Assembly (NCBI GenBank): GCA_965226645.1 | Contig: CBDDDL010000001.1 | Coordinates: 496,001-560,000, forward strand | DNA: 64,000 nt | Reading direction: 5' to 3' | From: Poriferisodalis sp965226645 | GTDB lineage: Bacteria; Actinomycetota; Acidimicrobiia; Acidimicrobiales; Poriferisodalaceae | Shown: in pieces, positions 10,883 to 18,974 of the stretch | How positions within the stretch are numbered: the stretch's first letter is position 1 | Layout: every line of letters starts with the position of its first letter | Position numbers and translations under genes: made by a program | Notes under the pieces: model-generated | Seen by the model: only the letters and a program-made list of their open reading frames with translations | What the model was told of the DNA's origin: nothing | Databases searched by the model: none

Positions 10883-11887
10883 GTGAACGATGCAGCCGCC
10901 AAGAATCCAGTCCGAGTGGCCGTGACGGGCGCTGCGGGCCAGATCGGTTACAGCCTGCTGTTCCGGATCGCCTCGGGAGCGATGCTCGGCCCCGACCAGC
11001 CGGTCGAGCTGCGGATGCTGGAGATCCCGCCCGCGATGGGCGCGCTCGACGGCGTGATGATGGAACTCGACGACTGCGCCTTCCCGCTGCTGGCTGGGCG
11101 CAAGGGCACCTCGGACCCGAACGAGGCGTTCGAGGGCGCCGACTACGCGCTGCTGGTGGGTTCGATGCCCCGCAAAGCGGGCATGGAGCGCAGCGACCTG
11201 CTCCAAGCAAACGGCGGTATCTTCACCGTGCAGGGCAAGGCGCTCAGTGACGCTGCGAACCCAGGCGTGCGGGTGCTCGTGGTGGGCAACCCTGCCAACA
11301 CCAACTGCCTGATCGCCATGCGCAATGCGCCCAACATCGCGGACGGACAATTCACGGCCATGACCCGTCTCGACCACAACCGGGCCATTGCGCAGATGGC
11401 CGGCAAGGCCGGCATGTCAGTCAACGACGTGACCCGCATGACGATCTGGGGGAACCACTCCGCCACGCAGTACCCCGACATCTTCCACGCCGAGGTGGGC
11501 GGTCACAACGCGGCGGCGCTGGTGGACGATCAGACGTGGCTGGAGGACGACTTCATCCCGACCGTGCAGCAGCGCGGCGCGGCCATCATCAACGCCCGTG
11601 GCGCGTCGTCGGCTGCCTCGGCAGCGTCTGCTGCGGTGGACCACATGCGCGACTGGGTGTCGGACACGCCCGGCGGCGACTGGGTGTCGATGGCCATTCC
11701 CTCCACTGGCGACTATGGAGCACCCGAGGGCATCATCACCTCGTACCCGGTGACCGTGGCAGGCAGCCAGTACCACGTGGTGACCGGCCTCGAGCTCGAC
11801 ACCTTCAGCCGCTCCCGCATCGAGGCCTCCTGGGCCGAGCTCGTCGAAGAACGCGACACCGTCGCCGGCATGGGCCTTCTCGGCTGA
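10883..11887 (+). CDS. mdh: Malate dehydrogenase
   Basis: NAD(P)-dependent malate/oxaloacetate interconversion in the TCA cycle. 334 residues. The N-terminal nucleotide-binding loop is GAAGQIGYSLLFRIASG. The catalytic His192 lies in IWGNHSATQYPD, and the substrate loop contains MTRLDHNRA. The C-terminus ends EERDTVAGMGLLG. The GTG start at 10883 follows a GGGAGA box. The last 72 bp (11816-11887) recur at 89% identity at 15329-15400, bracketing the DprA island, so this 3' end looks like an insertion or recombination site. Confidence 0.95.
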   Translation: MNDAAAKNPVRVAVTGAAGQIGYSLLFRIASGAMLGPDQPVELRMLEIPPAMGALDGVMMELDDCAFPLLAGRKGTSDPNEAFEGADYALLVGSMPRKAGMERSDLLQANGGIFTVQGKALSDAANPGVRVLVVGNPANTNCLIAMRNAPNIADGQFTAMTRLDHNRAIAQMAGKAGMSVNDVTRMTIWGNHSATQYPDIFHAEVGGHNAAALVDDQTWLEDDFIPTVQQRGAAIINARGASSAASAASAAVDHMRDWVSDTPGGDWVSMAIPSTGDYGAPEGIITSYPVTVAGSQYHVVTGLELDTFSRSRIEASWAELVEERDTVAGMGLLG

Positions 11888-11983
11888 TCTCGCCCGCTCC
11901 AACGTGGAAGAGTCCTTACGACTGGACTCGGGCGCGACGGGTGCCGTCCGCGCGTCGCCCATTCGTGTACCACCCCATGCCTA

Positions 11984-12005
11984 CAGTTGCCGGAACGGGC
12001 AACTG
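11984..12005 (+). promoter_or_regulatory. 8-bp inverted repeat upstream of the DprA-like gene
   Basis: CAGTTGCC and GGCAACTG form a perfect 8-bp hairpin or palindrome with a 6-base spacer, 29 bp before the GTG start at 12034. There is no T-run after it, so it is more likely an operator or leader structure than an intrinsic terminator. Confidence 0.4.
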
Positions 12006-12033
12006 AGGTTGCTGGGGAGGAGGCCCGAGAGCT

Positions 12034-12948
12034 GTGTTGGATGATGTTCTGACTGATCGCGCCCTCTTGGTGGCGGTTTGCGAAGACCTTGTGCCGTTCA
12101 TGAACGGCGAGAAGATGTGTCGCCTGTCGCTCGTGCTTGACGAATTGGTGCTTGACAAGAGCGGCTCACTTCTCGACGACGAGGATCGCTCTTGGTTCCG
12201 TGTAGCCGTGGAACGCGGACGGGATCGCAGCACATTCTGGGATGGGGAGCTGAAGCGGCTTGATCAGATGGGCATTCGTGTCATGGCGTGTTTTGATGCG
12301 GACTACCCGATCAACCTGACTCTTGTCCACGACGCACCTCCGCTTCTCTTTGTAAACGGGAGCTTCGACGAACAGGATCGACGGGCAGTCGCCGTCGTGG
12401 GAACTCGGATCGCTTCCCAGGAAGGGATTGAACTTGCAGGTGTCATCTCGACAGGCCTGATCTCGCAGGGATATACCGTCGTGTCCGGCCTCGCCAAGGG
12501 AATCGACGCGGCAGCTCATGCTGCAGCGCTCAATGCAGGCGGCCGCACAATCGCAGTGTTCGGCACGCCGATTGAGACTGTGTATCCCGCCGCTCACAAG
12601 TTCCTTGCAAAGCAAATCGCACGGGCGGGCGCGTGTGTCTCGCAGTTCCTCCCCGGCGTTCGCACCGGGCGTTGGTCGTTTCCGGCTCGCAACTTGACGG
12701 GCTCCGGTCTTGCACTAGCGACGGTGGTTGTTGAGGCATCGGAGAGCTCGGGTGCTCGCCTTCAGGCTCAGGCTGCCCTGCGGCACGGCAAGCGCGTCTT
12801 CCTCGTCGAGTCGCTGGTAACGGCGCAACCGTGGGCGCAGCAAATGGAAGCTGAATCGCGGAACGTGACGGTGGTCAGCGATGCAACGATGGTTGTCAAG
12901 GAGCTGGAGGCCGATCTGGCGGTCGGCGATGACGCTGTTTTTGCATGA
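12034..12948 (+). CDS. DprA/Smf-like Rossmann-fold protein
   Basis: 304 residues. The central part matches the DprA Rossmann fold: PPLLFVNGSFDEQDR, VAVVGTRIASQEG, SGLAKGIDAAAHAAAL and GRTIAVFGTPIETVYP. The roughly 95-residue N-terminal region lacks an obvious helix-hairpin-helix, and no C-terminal winged helix is evident, unlike housekeeping DprA. DprA proteins load RecA on incoming single-stranded DNA. The location in an island and the 4-bp overlap with a phosphoribosyltransferase gene suggest a specialised version. From memory, DprA plus phosphoribosyltransferase pairs have been listed among candidate anti-phage gene pairs; I cannot verify that here. GTG start at 12034. Confidence 0.8.
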   Translation: MLDDVLTDRALLVAVCEDLVPFMNGEKMCRLSLVLDELVLDKSGSLLDDEDRSWFRVAVERGRDRSTFWDGELKRLDQMGIRVMACFDADYPINLTLVHDAPPLLFVNGSFDEQDRRAVAVVGTRIASQEGIELAGVISTGLISQGYTVVSGLAKGIDAAAHAAALNAGGRTIAVFGTPIETVYPAAHKFLAKQIARAGACVSQFLPGVRTGRWSFPARNLTGSGLALATVVVEASESSGARLQAQAALRHGKRVFLVESLVTAQPWAQQMEAESRNVTVVSDATMVVKELEADLAVGDDAVFA

Positions 12949-13628
12949 GCACAATTGATGCGAGTCGCTTTGTCGACCTGCTGCGGTCTGGACTCGTTCC
13001 TGTCGCCGGACCGCAGGAAGGCGTATGCCGCAAGTGCCGAAGCGGCGCGAACGCGGGATTTTCCGACTGCTACCAGTGCAGCCGAGGTGGAGTCGTCGAG
13101 GTACTGCCCATCTCTATGTCAGTGCACGGTGGCCCGTTTCATCACCGTCTTCGCAACTACAAGGACGACACACGCTACGAACGCCGTCGGGAGTACACGC
13201 TCCAACTTGCGGCGCTCCTGAGCGAGTTCCTCAAACGTCATATGGATTGTCTTGGCGGCGAACCCGAAGCAGTTACGACAGTGCGGTCTGAGAATCGGGA
13301 CGCCCCGCGCCGGATCGTCCGTCGAATCCGGTCTCTCCGTGACCTCCACGTGTCGCTGGACTGGGTCGAGGATGACGAGCACATGCGCTTTGTGGCACCA
13401 GCCGAACTGAAGGGAAGACGTGTCTTGCTGATTGACGACACGTTCACCCGGGGTCGTTCGATTACTGCCGCCTACGAGGCGCTGACCTCGGTTGGCGCCG
13501 ACGTCTTAGCCTGAATCCACCGATTGGTGGGTGTGTGGGGGTGGTCGCGTCCGCGAAAAAGGCCTCCTGATCTGCGACGATTGTGGTGTTGGACGTCACA
13601 GTCGTCTCAAAAACAGGAGGCACTTTTT

Positions 13629-14953
13629 GTGTCTGCATCTTCGCGCGGTCCGGACCGGTTCGCAACGACGGTTGATCATGAGGGCCTGGTGGCCAACGCG
13701 GGCCTGATCCTGGCGGGAACGCTGATGGCCCGTCTGGGCCTTTCGGCGCTGATCGAGCGGTGGGTGCGCACCGGTTCCGCGAACCCGGGCCCCAAGATCT
13801 GCACGGTGGTCGCCGCGATGCTCGCAGGGGCCACTCATATCGATCATGTCGGGATGCTGCGCGCCGGGCGCACCGGGCGGGTGCTGGGGTTCCGCCCGGT
13901 GGCGCCGTCGACGGTCGGTTCGTTCCTGCGATCGTTCACGTTCGGTCATGTCCGCCAGCTCGAAGCGGTGCTGTCGCGCACGCTGGCGCGTGCCTGGGGG
14001 CTGGGCGCAGGCCCCGGCAAGGCGCCGCTGGTGGTCGATCTGGACTCCACGATCTGCGAGGTCCACGGCAAGCAAAAACAAGGAGCCGCGTACGGCTACA
14101 CCAGCGTGCTCGGCTATCACCCGCTGCTCGCTGCTCGCTGCTCGCTGCACGCGCCGACACCGGCGAGGTGCTCGGCGCCCGCATGCGCAAAGGGTCCGCG
14201 GGGTCCTCGCGAGGCGTGGTGCGCTTCGTCGACGAGCTCGCCGCGAACCTGCGACGCGCCGGGGCTGCCGGGCCGACCACGGTGCGCGCCGACTCGGGAT
14301 TCTGGTCATGGAAACTGATCGACCGTCTCGACGGCCACAACTTCAAATGGTCGATCACCGTCGCCCTCATACCCGCTGTTCGCGCAGCGATCCAAGCGAT
14401 CCCTGCCACCGCATGGACCGACATCGCTTACACCAAAGGCGGCCACGCCCAAGTCGCCGAGACCCAATACGCCACCGGCCGCGGCAAAGCCAAGCGCACC
14501 GTTCGCCTCGTCGTGCGCCGCACCCGCCTCACCGAGGGCGCACAGCAACGACTGTGGCCCGACTGGCGGCACCACGCATTCATCACCAACACCAAACTCG
14601 ACACCGCCGCCGCGGACGAGTTCCACCGCGGCCACGCCGTTGTCGAGCTCGCCATCCGCGACCTCAAAGAAGGCACCGGCCTCGAGCACGTCCCCTCAGG
14701 CCACTACGGAGCGAACTGCGCATGGCTCGCCTGCGCCGTGCTCGCCCACAACATCGGCCACTGGAGCGCCGCCCTCGCCGACGCGCCGCCGGCCACGAAC
14801 CGCTCCCGCCGCACCCGACTCGTCGCCCTCGCCGCCGTGCTCGTCAACCGCTCCGGCACACCCACCCTGCGATACCCCGCCCGCTGGCCCTGGGAAACAC
14901 AATTCCGAGCCACACTCAGCGCTCTCAGGGCTCTGCCCGGACCCTCCGGCTGA
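13629..14953 (+). pseudogene. IS1380-family DDE transposase, frameshifted
   Basis: GTG 13629 follows a GGAGGC box and starts SASSRGPDRFATTVDHEGL. The first catalytic segment is VVDLDSTICEVHGKQKQ; later parts include RADSGFWSWKLIDRL and VVELAIRDLKEGTG. The frame breaks at about 14131-14152, where the 7-mer GCTCGCT is present three times in tandem. Removing 14 bp (two units) gives YHPLLAARADTGEVLGARM and joins both halves into one reading frame. The element can therefore probably not transpose by itself. Confidence 0.85.
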
Positions 14954-15032
14954 CCCGAACCGCCCGGAACTGACGCCCCCACACAAACCCAGCGTCGACA
15001 ACCCCGAACCACACCCGCACCCCTAGCCGAAC
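14950..15032 (+). repeat. 83-bp segment shared with the IS982 element at 44955-45037
   Basis: The non-coding tail of the IS1380 element, beginning at the transposase stop codon, is nearly identical to the 83 bp that interrupt the IS982 transposase gene. Thirty-one consecutive bases in the core are the same, and only a few substitutions and small indels separate the rest. No inverted repeats are seen at its ends. Confidence 0.7.
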
Positions 15033-15328
15033 ACGCCCAAACACACCAAACCACACCCCCAACAACCCGGCACCACCCCAACCCGCCACCGACCCGCGAA
15101 ACCCGCGCTCACCAAAGGCCAATCGGTGGATTCAGGCTTAGTGCCGCTCGTTATCGGTCGTCACTTTCGGCCGGACTACTCGACGAGCCAAGCGCTCTAC
15201 GACTGCCTGAGTCGCCGTAGATGGAAGCTCAAGCACTGCGGCATCTGCAAGCCCGTCGAGTGCCCAGAGATTGCCGGGCCGGCGGCGCTGCTCTAGCGCT
15301 GCCACCTCGCCTCCATCGCCGCCCTGCG

Positions 15329-15400
15329 CGCATCGAGGCCTCTTGGGCCGAACTCGTCGACGAGCGCGACACCGTCGTCGGCATGGGCCTCTTGGGCTGA
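15329..15400 (+). pseudogene. Duplicated 3' end of mdh
   Basis: 72 bp encoding RIEASWAELVDERDTVVG and MGLLG-stop, matching mdh 11816-11887 at 64 of 72 positions. Most differences are synonymous; two change Glu to Asp and Ala to Val. It closes the island that begins right after the mdh stop codon. The divergence says the two ends do not come from a recent simple duplication of one copy. Confidence 0.85.
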
Positions 15401-15412
15401 GCCGCCCGCCGT

Positions 15413-15814
15413 TCAGGTCAACTGGACGTAGTGAACAGCAATCCCAAGGTTCGGCGTGCGGGCCAGTTTGCCGTCCGCTGTAATCAGTGGAGCATCGACA
15501 GCTTCGGCTGTGGCCACGTACATGGCGTCGTACGTGCTGACGTTGTGCCTGTGCTTCCATGCCGAGCGCGCGAGAAACCGATGCGAAATGCGGTTGATGG
15601 GCCACGACGCGAGGTCTTCGATCAATAGCTCAGCTTGTGCGTCGGTGAGCAGACCTGCGTTGACGTGTCGGCGCAAGGCTGACACGATTTCGGGGTCAAG
15701 CATTTCTGGAGCGTCAATAGAAGCCGAGTCGAGCGTGCTGGCAAGCGCTGCTCCGACGGGCGATTGCATCAGGTACTCAACTGCTGCCGATGCGTCCACA
15801 ACGTATCGAGTCAT
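15413..15814 (-). CDS. PIN-domain ribonuclease toxin (VapC/FitB type)
   Basis: 133 residues. The four acidic PIN positions are visible: Asp7 in RYVVDASAAVEY, Glu42 in LDPEIVSALRR, Asp97 in STYDAMYVATAE and Asp115 in LITADGKLA. Such proteins cleave RNA with Mg2+ and are held inactive by the antitoxin. The start overlaps the antitoxin stop by 4 bp (15811-15814). It lies 12 bp from the mdh-tail remnant, tail to tail. Confidence 0.88.
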   Translation of the reverse strand: MTRYVVDASAAVEYLMQSPVGAALASTLDSASIDAPEMLDPEIVSALRRHVNAGLLTDAQAELLIEDLASWPINRISHRFLARSAWKHRHNVSTYDAMYVATAEAVDAPLITADGKLARTPNLGIAVHYVQLT

Positions 15815-16059
15815 GTGACGTAGCGACGTTCGAGTTCTTCGTCGCGTTCGCGGCGCACCTCAGCAATCACGTCGGCGGCGCTGATGCCAAGGTCGAACTT
15901 TGGCCGCGTCGCCCGACGCTCCAGCCAGTCCCACCGCTCGAGTTCGCGTTCGATGGCCTGGAGCACCACCGCACTCATCGAACAGTTGCGCTGCTGTGCG
16001 CAGCGGCGGAGGCGCTCATGGAGGTCATCCGGCATGTTTCGCACCTGAAGGTTCGCCAT
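15811..16059 (-). CDS. Ribbon-helix-helix antitoxin (VapB/FitA type)
   Basis: 82 residues starting ANLQVRNMPDDLHERLRRCA, the N-terminal ribbon and first helix of Arc/FitA-type repressors. The C-terminal tail (DVIAEVRRERDEELERRYV) would wrap the toxin. It precedes and overlaps the PIN toxin, the standard order for this module. The perfect palindrome at 16071-16089 just upstream is a likely autorepression site. Confidence 0.85.
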   Translation of the reverse strand: MANLQVRNMPDDLHERLRRCAQQRNCSMSAVVLQAIERELERWDWLERRATRPKFDLGISAADVIAEVRRERDEELERRYVT

Positions 16060-16070
16060 TGCATGAAACT

Positions 16071-16089
16071 AGCATGAAGAGTTCATGCT
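16071..16089 (-). promoter_or_regulatory. Palindromic operator of the PIN toxin-antitoxin pair
   Basis: AGCATGAA and TTCATGCT form a perfect 8-bp inverted repeat with spacer GAG, 12 bp upstream of the antitoxin start at 16059. A third related half site (GCATGAA at 16061-16067) lies between it and the start. The arrangement fits binding of a ribbon-helix-helix dimer pair. Confidence 0.6.
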
Positions 16090-16204
16090 TCATGCTTGCA
16101 CGAGACCAGGTAATTCGCGTCGGAAAGACACTGAAATACATCGGACAAATATGACACGCCTGACTGTGGCGCGCATCATGGATTTCCGATCAGGTGCATC
16201 CCGA

Positions 16205-16310
16205 CTCTGCGAGAAGCTCGCCTGTGGAGGGCAGATTGCGCTCTTGGCCGAGCTTGGGGTTGCGATGTGCCCATCGATTGCCTTGCCCGCGGCCACGTAC
16301 ATTCGCTGAT
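16205..16310 (-). pseudogene. Fragment of a second PIN-domain gene
   Basis: Read on the minus strand, ATGTACGTGGCC followed by a helix-like segment (MYVAAGKAIDG) resembles MYVATAEAVDA of the neighbouring toxin. Past it the similarity continues only after a frame change (PKLGQERNLPS versus GKLARTPNLG). No start and no intact acidic residues remain, so this looks like a decayed C-terminal piece of a related toxin. Confidence 0.4.
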
Positions 16311-16344
16311 CAACCTGTTGAGCACTCTCGGCGGAAGGATGTGC

Positions 16345-17421
16345 GTGAGAGAACTGACCCTCGACGACATCGACGATCTCGCGCTCGGAGCGACCCTGCT
16401 GGGCACCGGTGGCGGTGGTGATCCATACGTGGGCAAGCTCCTGGTCAAGCAGGCGATTGCTGATCACGGACCCGCCAAGGTCGTCGACGTCGACGAACTG
16501 CCCGACGAGGGGCGGGTCTTGACGACTGCGATCATTGGCGCGCCGACCGTGATCTTGGAGAAGATCCCCGCGGGCACTGAGTTCCGATCGGGCATCAATG
16601 CTCTCGCCGCGTACTTGGGCGAGGAACCTGTCGCCTTGATGCCAATCGAGGTGGGGGGCGTGAACACCCTGGTGCCGATCGCGACTGCGGTGGAGATGGG
16701 GCTGCCCATCGTCGATGCCGACGGGATGCGCAGAGCCTTTCCGCAAATCGAGATGACGGTCTTCACGCTGCACGGCCTGTTGGCAGCACCCATGTCCATC
16801 GCGGATGAGAAGGGCAACATGTGCGTGTTCGAGGCGAACACGAACCAGATAGCGGAGTCCTTAGCCCGTGCCGCTGTCATTCAGCTCGGCCTTGCCGACG
16901 CAATCAGTTGCTACCCGATGACGGTGGCAGACGTGCGGCGAGCCGGCATCCATGGCTCCATGAGCTACTGCACCGAGGTCGGCAAGCGACTCGCCCAGGT
17001 GAAGCTCGGTTCCGACGGAGCCTGGGGCGAACTCCTCGACTACACCGATGCAGCACTCGTGTTCAACGGCAAGGTCATCGACATCGATCGGCGCACCACC
17101 GAGGGCTTCGCACGGGGCACGGTCGTGCTGGAGCACCTCGCCGATCCTGGGCGAACTCTGCGCGTCGAGATCCAGAACGAGAACCTCATCGCCTTCGAAG
17201 ACGGCGCCGCCGTGGTCACGGTGCCGGACCTGTTGTGCCTGCTCGACTACGAGTCGGCCGATCCCATCACCACCGAAGGCCTGGCGTACGGACAGCGACT
17301 CAACGTCCTCGCGATGCCGTGTGCGCCCGAATGGCACCGCGACGGGATGCTGGAACTCGTTGGGCCGAGAGCCTTCGGATACGACATCGACTACGTCGAT
17401 TTCCGGGAGCGTGTGCGATGA
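16345..17421 (+). CDS. DUF917-family protein
   Basis: About 358 residues. The N-terminal motif GATLLGTGGGGDPYVGKLL and the segment FEANTNQIAESLARA are characteristic of DUF917, a family usually encoded beside hydantoinase/oxoprolinase subunits. Biochemical role unknown; co-occurrence suggests a partner in ring-amide hydrolysis. GTG 16345 is favoured because GGAAGG ends six bases upstream; ATG 16339 would leave no spacing and starts further upstream add atypical residues. The stop overlaps the ATG of the next gene. Confidence 0.8.
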   Translation: MRELTLDDIDDLALGATLLGTGGGGDPYVGKLLVKQAIADHGPAKVVDVDELPDEGRVLTTAIIGAPTVILEKIPAGTEFRSGINALAAYLGEEPVALMPIEVGGVNTLVPIATAVEMGLPIVDADGMRRAFPQIEMTVFTLHGLLAAPMSIADEKGNMCVFEANTNQIAESLARAAVIQLGLADAISCYPMTVADVRRAGIHGSMSYCTEVGKRLAQVKLGSDGAWGELLDYTDAALVFNGKVIDIDRRTTEGFARGTVVLEHLADPGRTLRVEIQNENLIAFEDGAAVVTVPDLLCLLDYESADPITTEGLAYGQRLNVLAMPCAPEWHRDGMLELVGPRAFGYDIDYVDFRERVR

Positions 17422-18974
17422 AGGACTTGCGGCTCGGCGTGGATGTCGGTGGCACCAACACTGATGCGGTCGTGGTTGACGGAGCGGGCCGCATCGTCGC
17501 CGAGACGAAGACCGCAACAACTCCGGAACCCATCGACGGCATCGTCGCGGCGATGACGACAGTCATCGATCAACTCGACGACGCCACACGGCTCGGCAAG
17601 GCGATGCTGGGCACGACGCACCCCACGAACGCAATCATTCGGCGCCGCGATCTCGATCGCGTCGGTGTGCTGCGCCTGGCGGCACCCTCTTCGCTGGGCG
17701 TACGGCCGAGCGCCGATTGGCCCGAGGACCTGCGCGACATCGTGATCGGACGCAGCGAGATCACCGAAGGCGGATTCGAGTACGACGGATCGCCCATTGC
17801 TGAGCTGGACGAAGACGCGATTCGGCGGTTTGCAGACTCCTGCGCGGGTGACGTGTCCGCCATCGCCGTCTCGTGCGCTTTCAGTCCTGCGTGCACCGAT
17901 CACGAGTTCCGGGCTGCGGAGCTCATAGCGCAGGAGTGCGGGGACGACATGGCTGTGTCGCTCAGTCACACGGTCGGGTCACTGGGACTGCTAGAGCGTG
18001 AGAACGCCACGATCCTCAACGCCTCGCTGCTCACCGTGGCACGCCGGGTCGTGAACGGTTTCCGGGACACCCTCGTGGGGCTCGGACTCGACGTCGAGAG
18101 CTTCTTGACTCAGAACGACGGAACACTGATGACCGTGGAGGAAGCCGACAGGTACCCGGTGCTCACAGTGGGTTCAGGGCCCACGAATTCGATGCGTGGT
18201 GCATGCGCGCTGGCTGGCCTGTCCGATGCTCTGGTGATCGACGTCGGCGGGACGTCCGCAGACATCGGCATCCTCATCAACGGCTTTCCCAGGGAGTCGA
18301 CAGCTGCGGTCGAAGTCGGCGGCGTTCGCACCAACTTCCGAATGCCTGACCTGATCTCGGTCGGGCTCGGGGGCGGCACCATCGTGCGCCAGGACGCCGA
18401 AGGTGTCGCGGTCGGACCCGATTCCGTGGGGTACCGCGTCATCAGCGACGCATTGTGCAGGGGTGGGACGACGCTGACGCTGTCCGATGTGTCACTGTCG
18501 GTGGGCCGTCTCACCGGATTCGGCGACCCGGCACTCCTGAGCGACGTGGAGGACTCGGTCTGCGAGTCCGCCATCGCCTGGGTTGACGAGAGAGTTCAGG
18601 TGTTGTGCGAGCGCATGAAGGCGTCTAGCACGCCGCTGCCGCTGATGGCGGTCGGCGGCGGAGCCCACTTGGTGCCGGCGCAGCTTGCAGGCATCAGCGA
18701 GGTCGTCTGGCCGCCGCATCACTCTGTGGCGAACGCGTTCGGAGCGGCGATCGCCGAAGCTGCCGGGTCGATCGACAAGGTGTACAGCTATGACGCGTCA
18801 AGCCGTGAGGACTGTCTGCGCAGCGCCAGAGAAGAAGCGACTGACGCCGCGATTCGAGCCGGTGCCAACGCATCGGATGTGCGCATCACGAGCGTCGTGG
18901 AGATTCCGATGACCTACGTGCCTGGCGGCGGCTGTCGGGTCATCGTCAAGGCGGTCGGACCGCTCGCCGCGTGA
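17418..18974 (+). CDS. Hydantoinase/oxoprolinase N-terminal-type subunit (HyuA-like)
   Basis: 518 residues. It opens with the actin-like nucleotide-binding motif LGVDVGGTNTDAVVVD, followed by GTTHPTNAIIRRRDL and a second phosphate motif VIDVGGTSADIGIL, then SVGLGGGTIV. Family members hydrolyse hydantoins or 5-oxoproline with ATP. The length is that of the short HyuA forms paired with DUF917 rather than the 700-residue HyuA with HyuB. ATG 17418 overlaps the DUF917 stop (ATGA) and the stop overlaps the next start, so translation is coupled across three genes. Confidence 0.85.
   Translation: MKDLRLGVDVGGTNTDAVVVDGAGRIVAETKTATTPEPIDGIVAAMTTVIDQLDDATRLGKAMLGTTHPTNAIIRRRDLDRVGVLRLAAPSSLGVRPSADWPEDLRDIVIGRSEITEGGFEYDGSPIAELDEDAIRRFADSCAGDVSAIAVSCAFSPACTDHEFRAAELIAQECGDDMAVSLSHTVGSLGLLERENATILNASLLTVARRVVNGFRDTLVGLGLDVESFLTQNDGTLMTVEEADRYPVLTVGSGPTNSMRGACALAGLSDALVIDVGGTSADIGILINGFPRESTAAVEVGGVRTNFRMPDLISVGLGGGTIVRQDAEGVAVGPDSVGYRVISDALCRGGTTLTLSDVSLSVGRLTGFGDPALLSDVEDSVCESAIAWVDERVQVLCERMKASSTPLPLMAVGGGAHLVPAQLAGISEVVWPPHHSVANAFGAAIAEAAGSIDKVYSYDASSREDCLRSAREEATDAAIRAGANASDVRITSVVEIPMTYVPGGGCRVIVKAVGPLAA

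Larger units (their letters stand above)
13510..15136 (+). mobile_element. IS1380-family insertion sequence (1627 bp)
   Basis: Perfect 18-bp terminal inverted repeats, CCTGAATCCACCGATTGG at 13510-13527 and its complement at 15119-15136. They are flanked by an identical 5-bp target duplication CTTAG (13505-13509 and 15137-15141). The single transposase gene is frameshifted. The perfect ends and target duplication point to a fairly recent insertion. Confidence 0.9.
12945..15296 (+). pseudogene. ComF-like phosphoribosyltransferase gene split by IS1380-type element
   Basis: Coding halves are 12945-13509 and 15142-15296. Removing the element and one CTTAG target copy restores 720 nt, or 239 codons, with no frame change, ending at TAG 15294-15296. 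The N-terminal half carries a Cys cluster (CRKC near residue 28, CYQC near 42), probably zinc-binding. The PRPP loop VLLIDDTFTRGRS is typical of type I phosphoribosyltransferases. The restored tail adds another Cys pair (CGIC). ATG overlaps the DprA-like stop (ATGA), so the two were co-translated. As it stands the protein would stop two codons into the element and lose its last fifth. Confidence 0.85.

Noticed and set aside
15413..16059. PIN toxin-antitoxin pair as part of the mdh-bounded island
   Set aside because: It lies outside the mdh-tail copy, so it is treated as a separate arrival.
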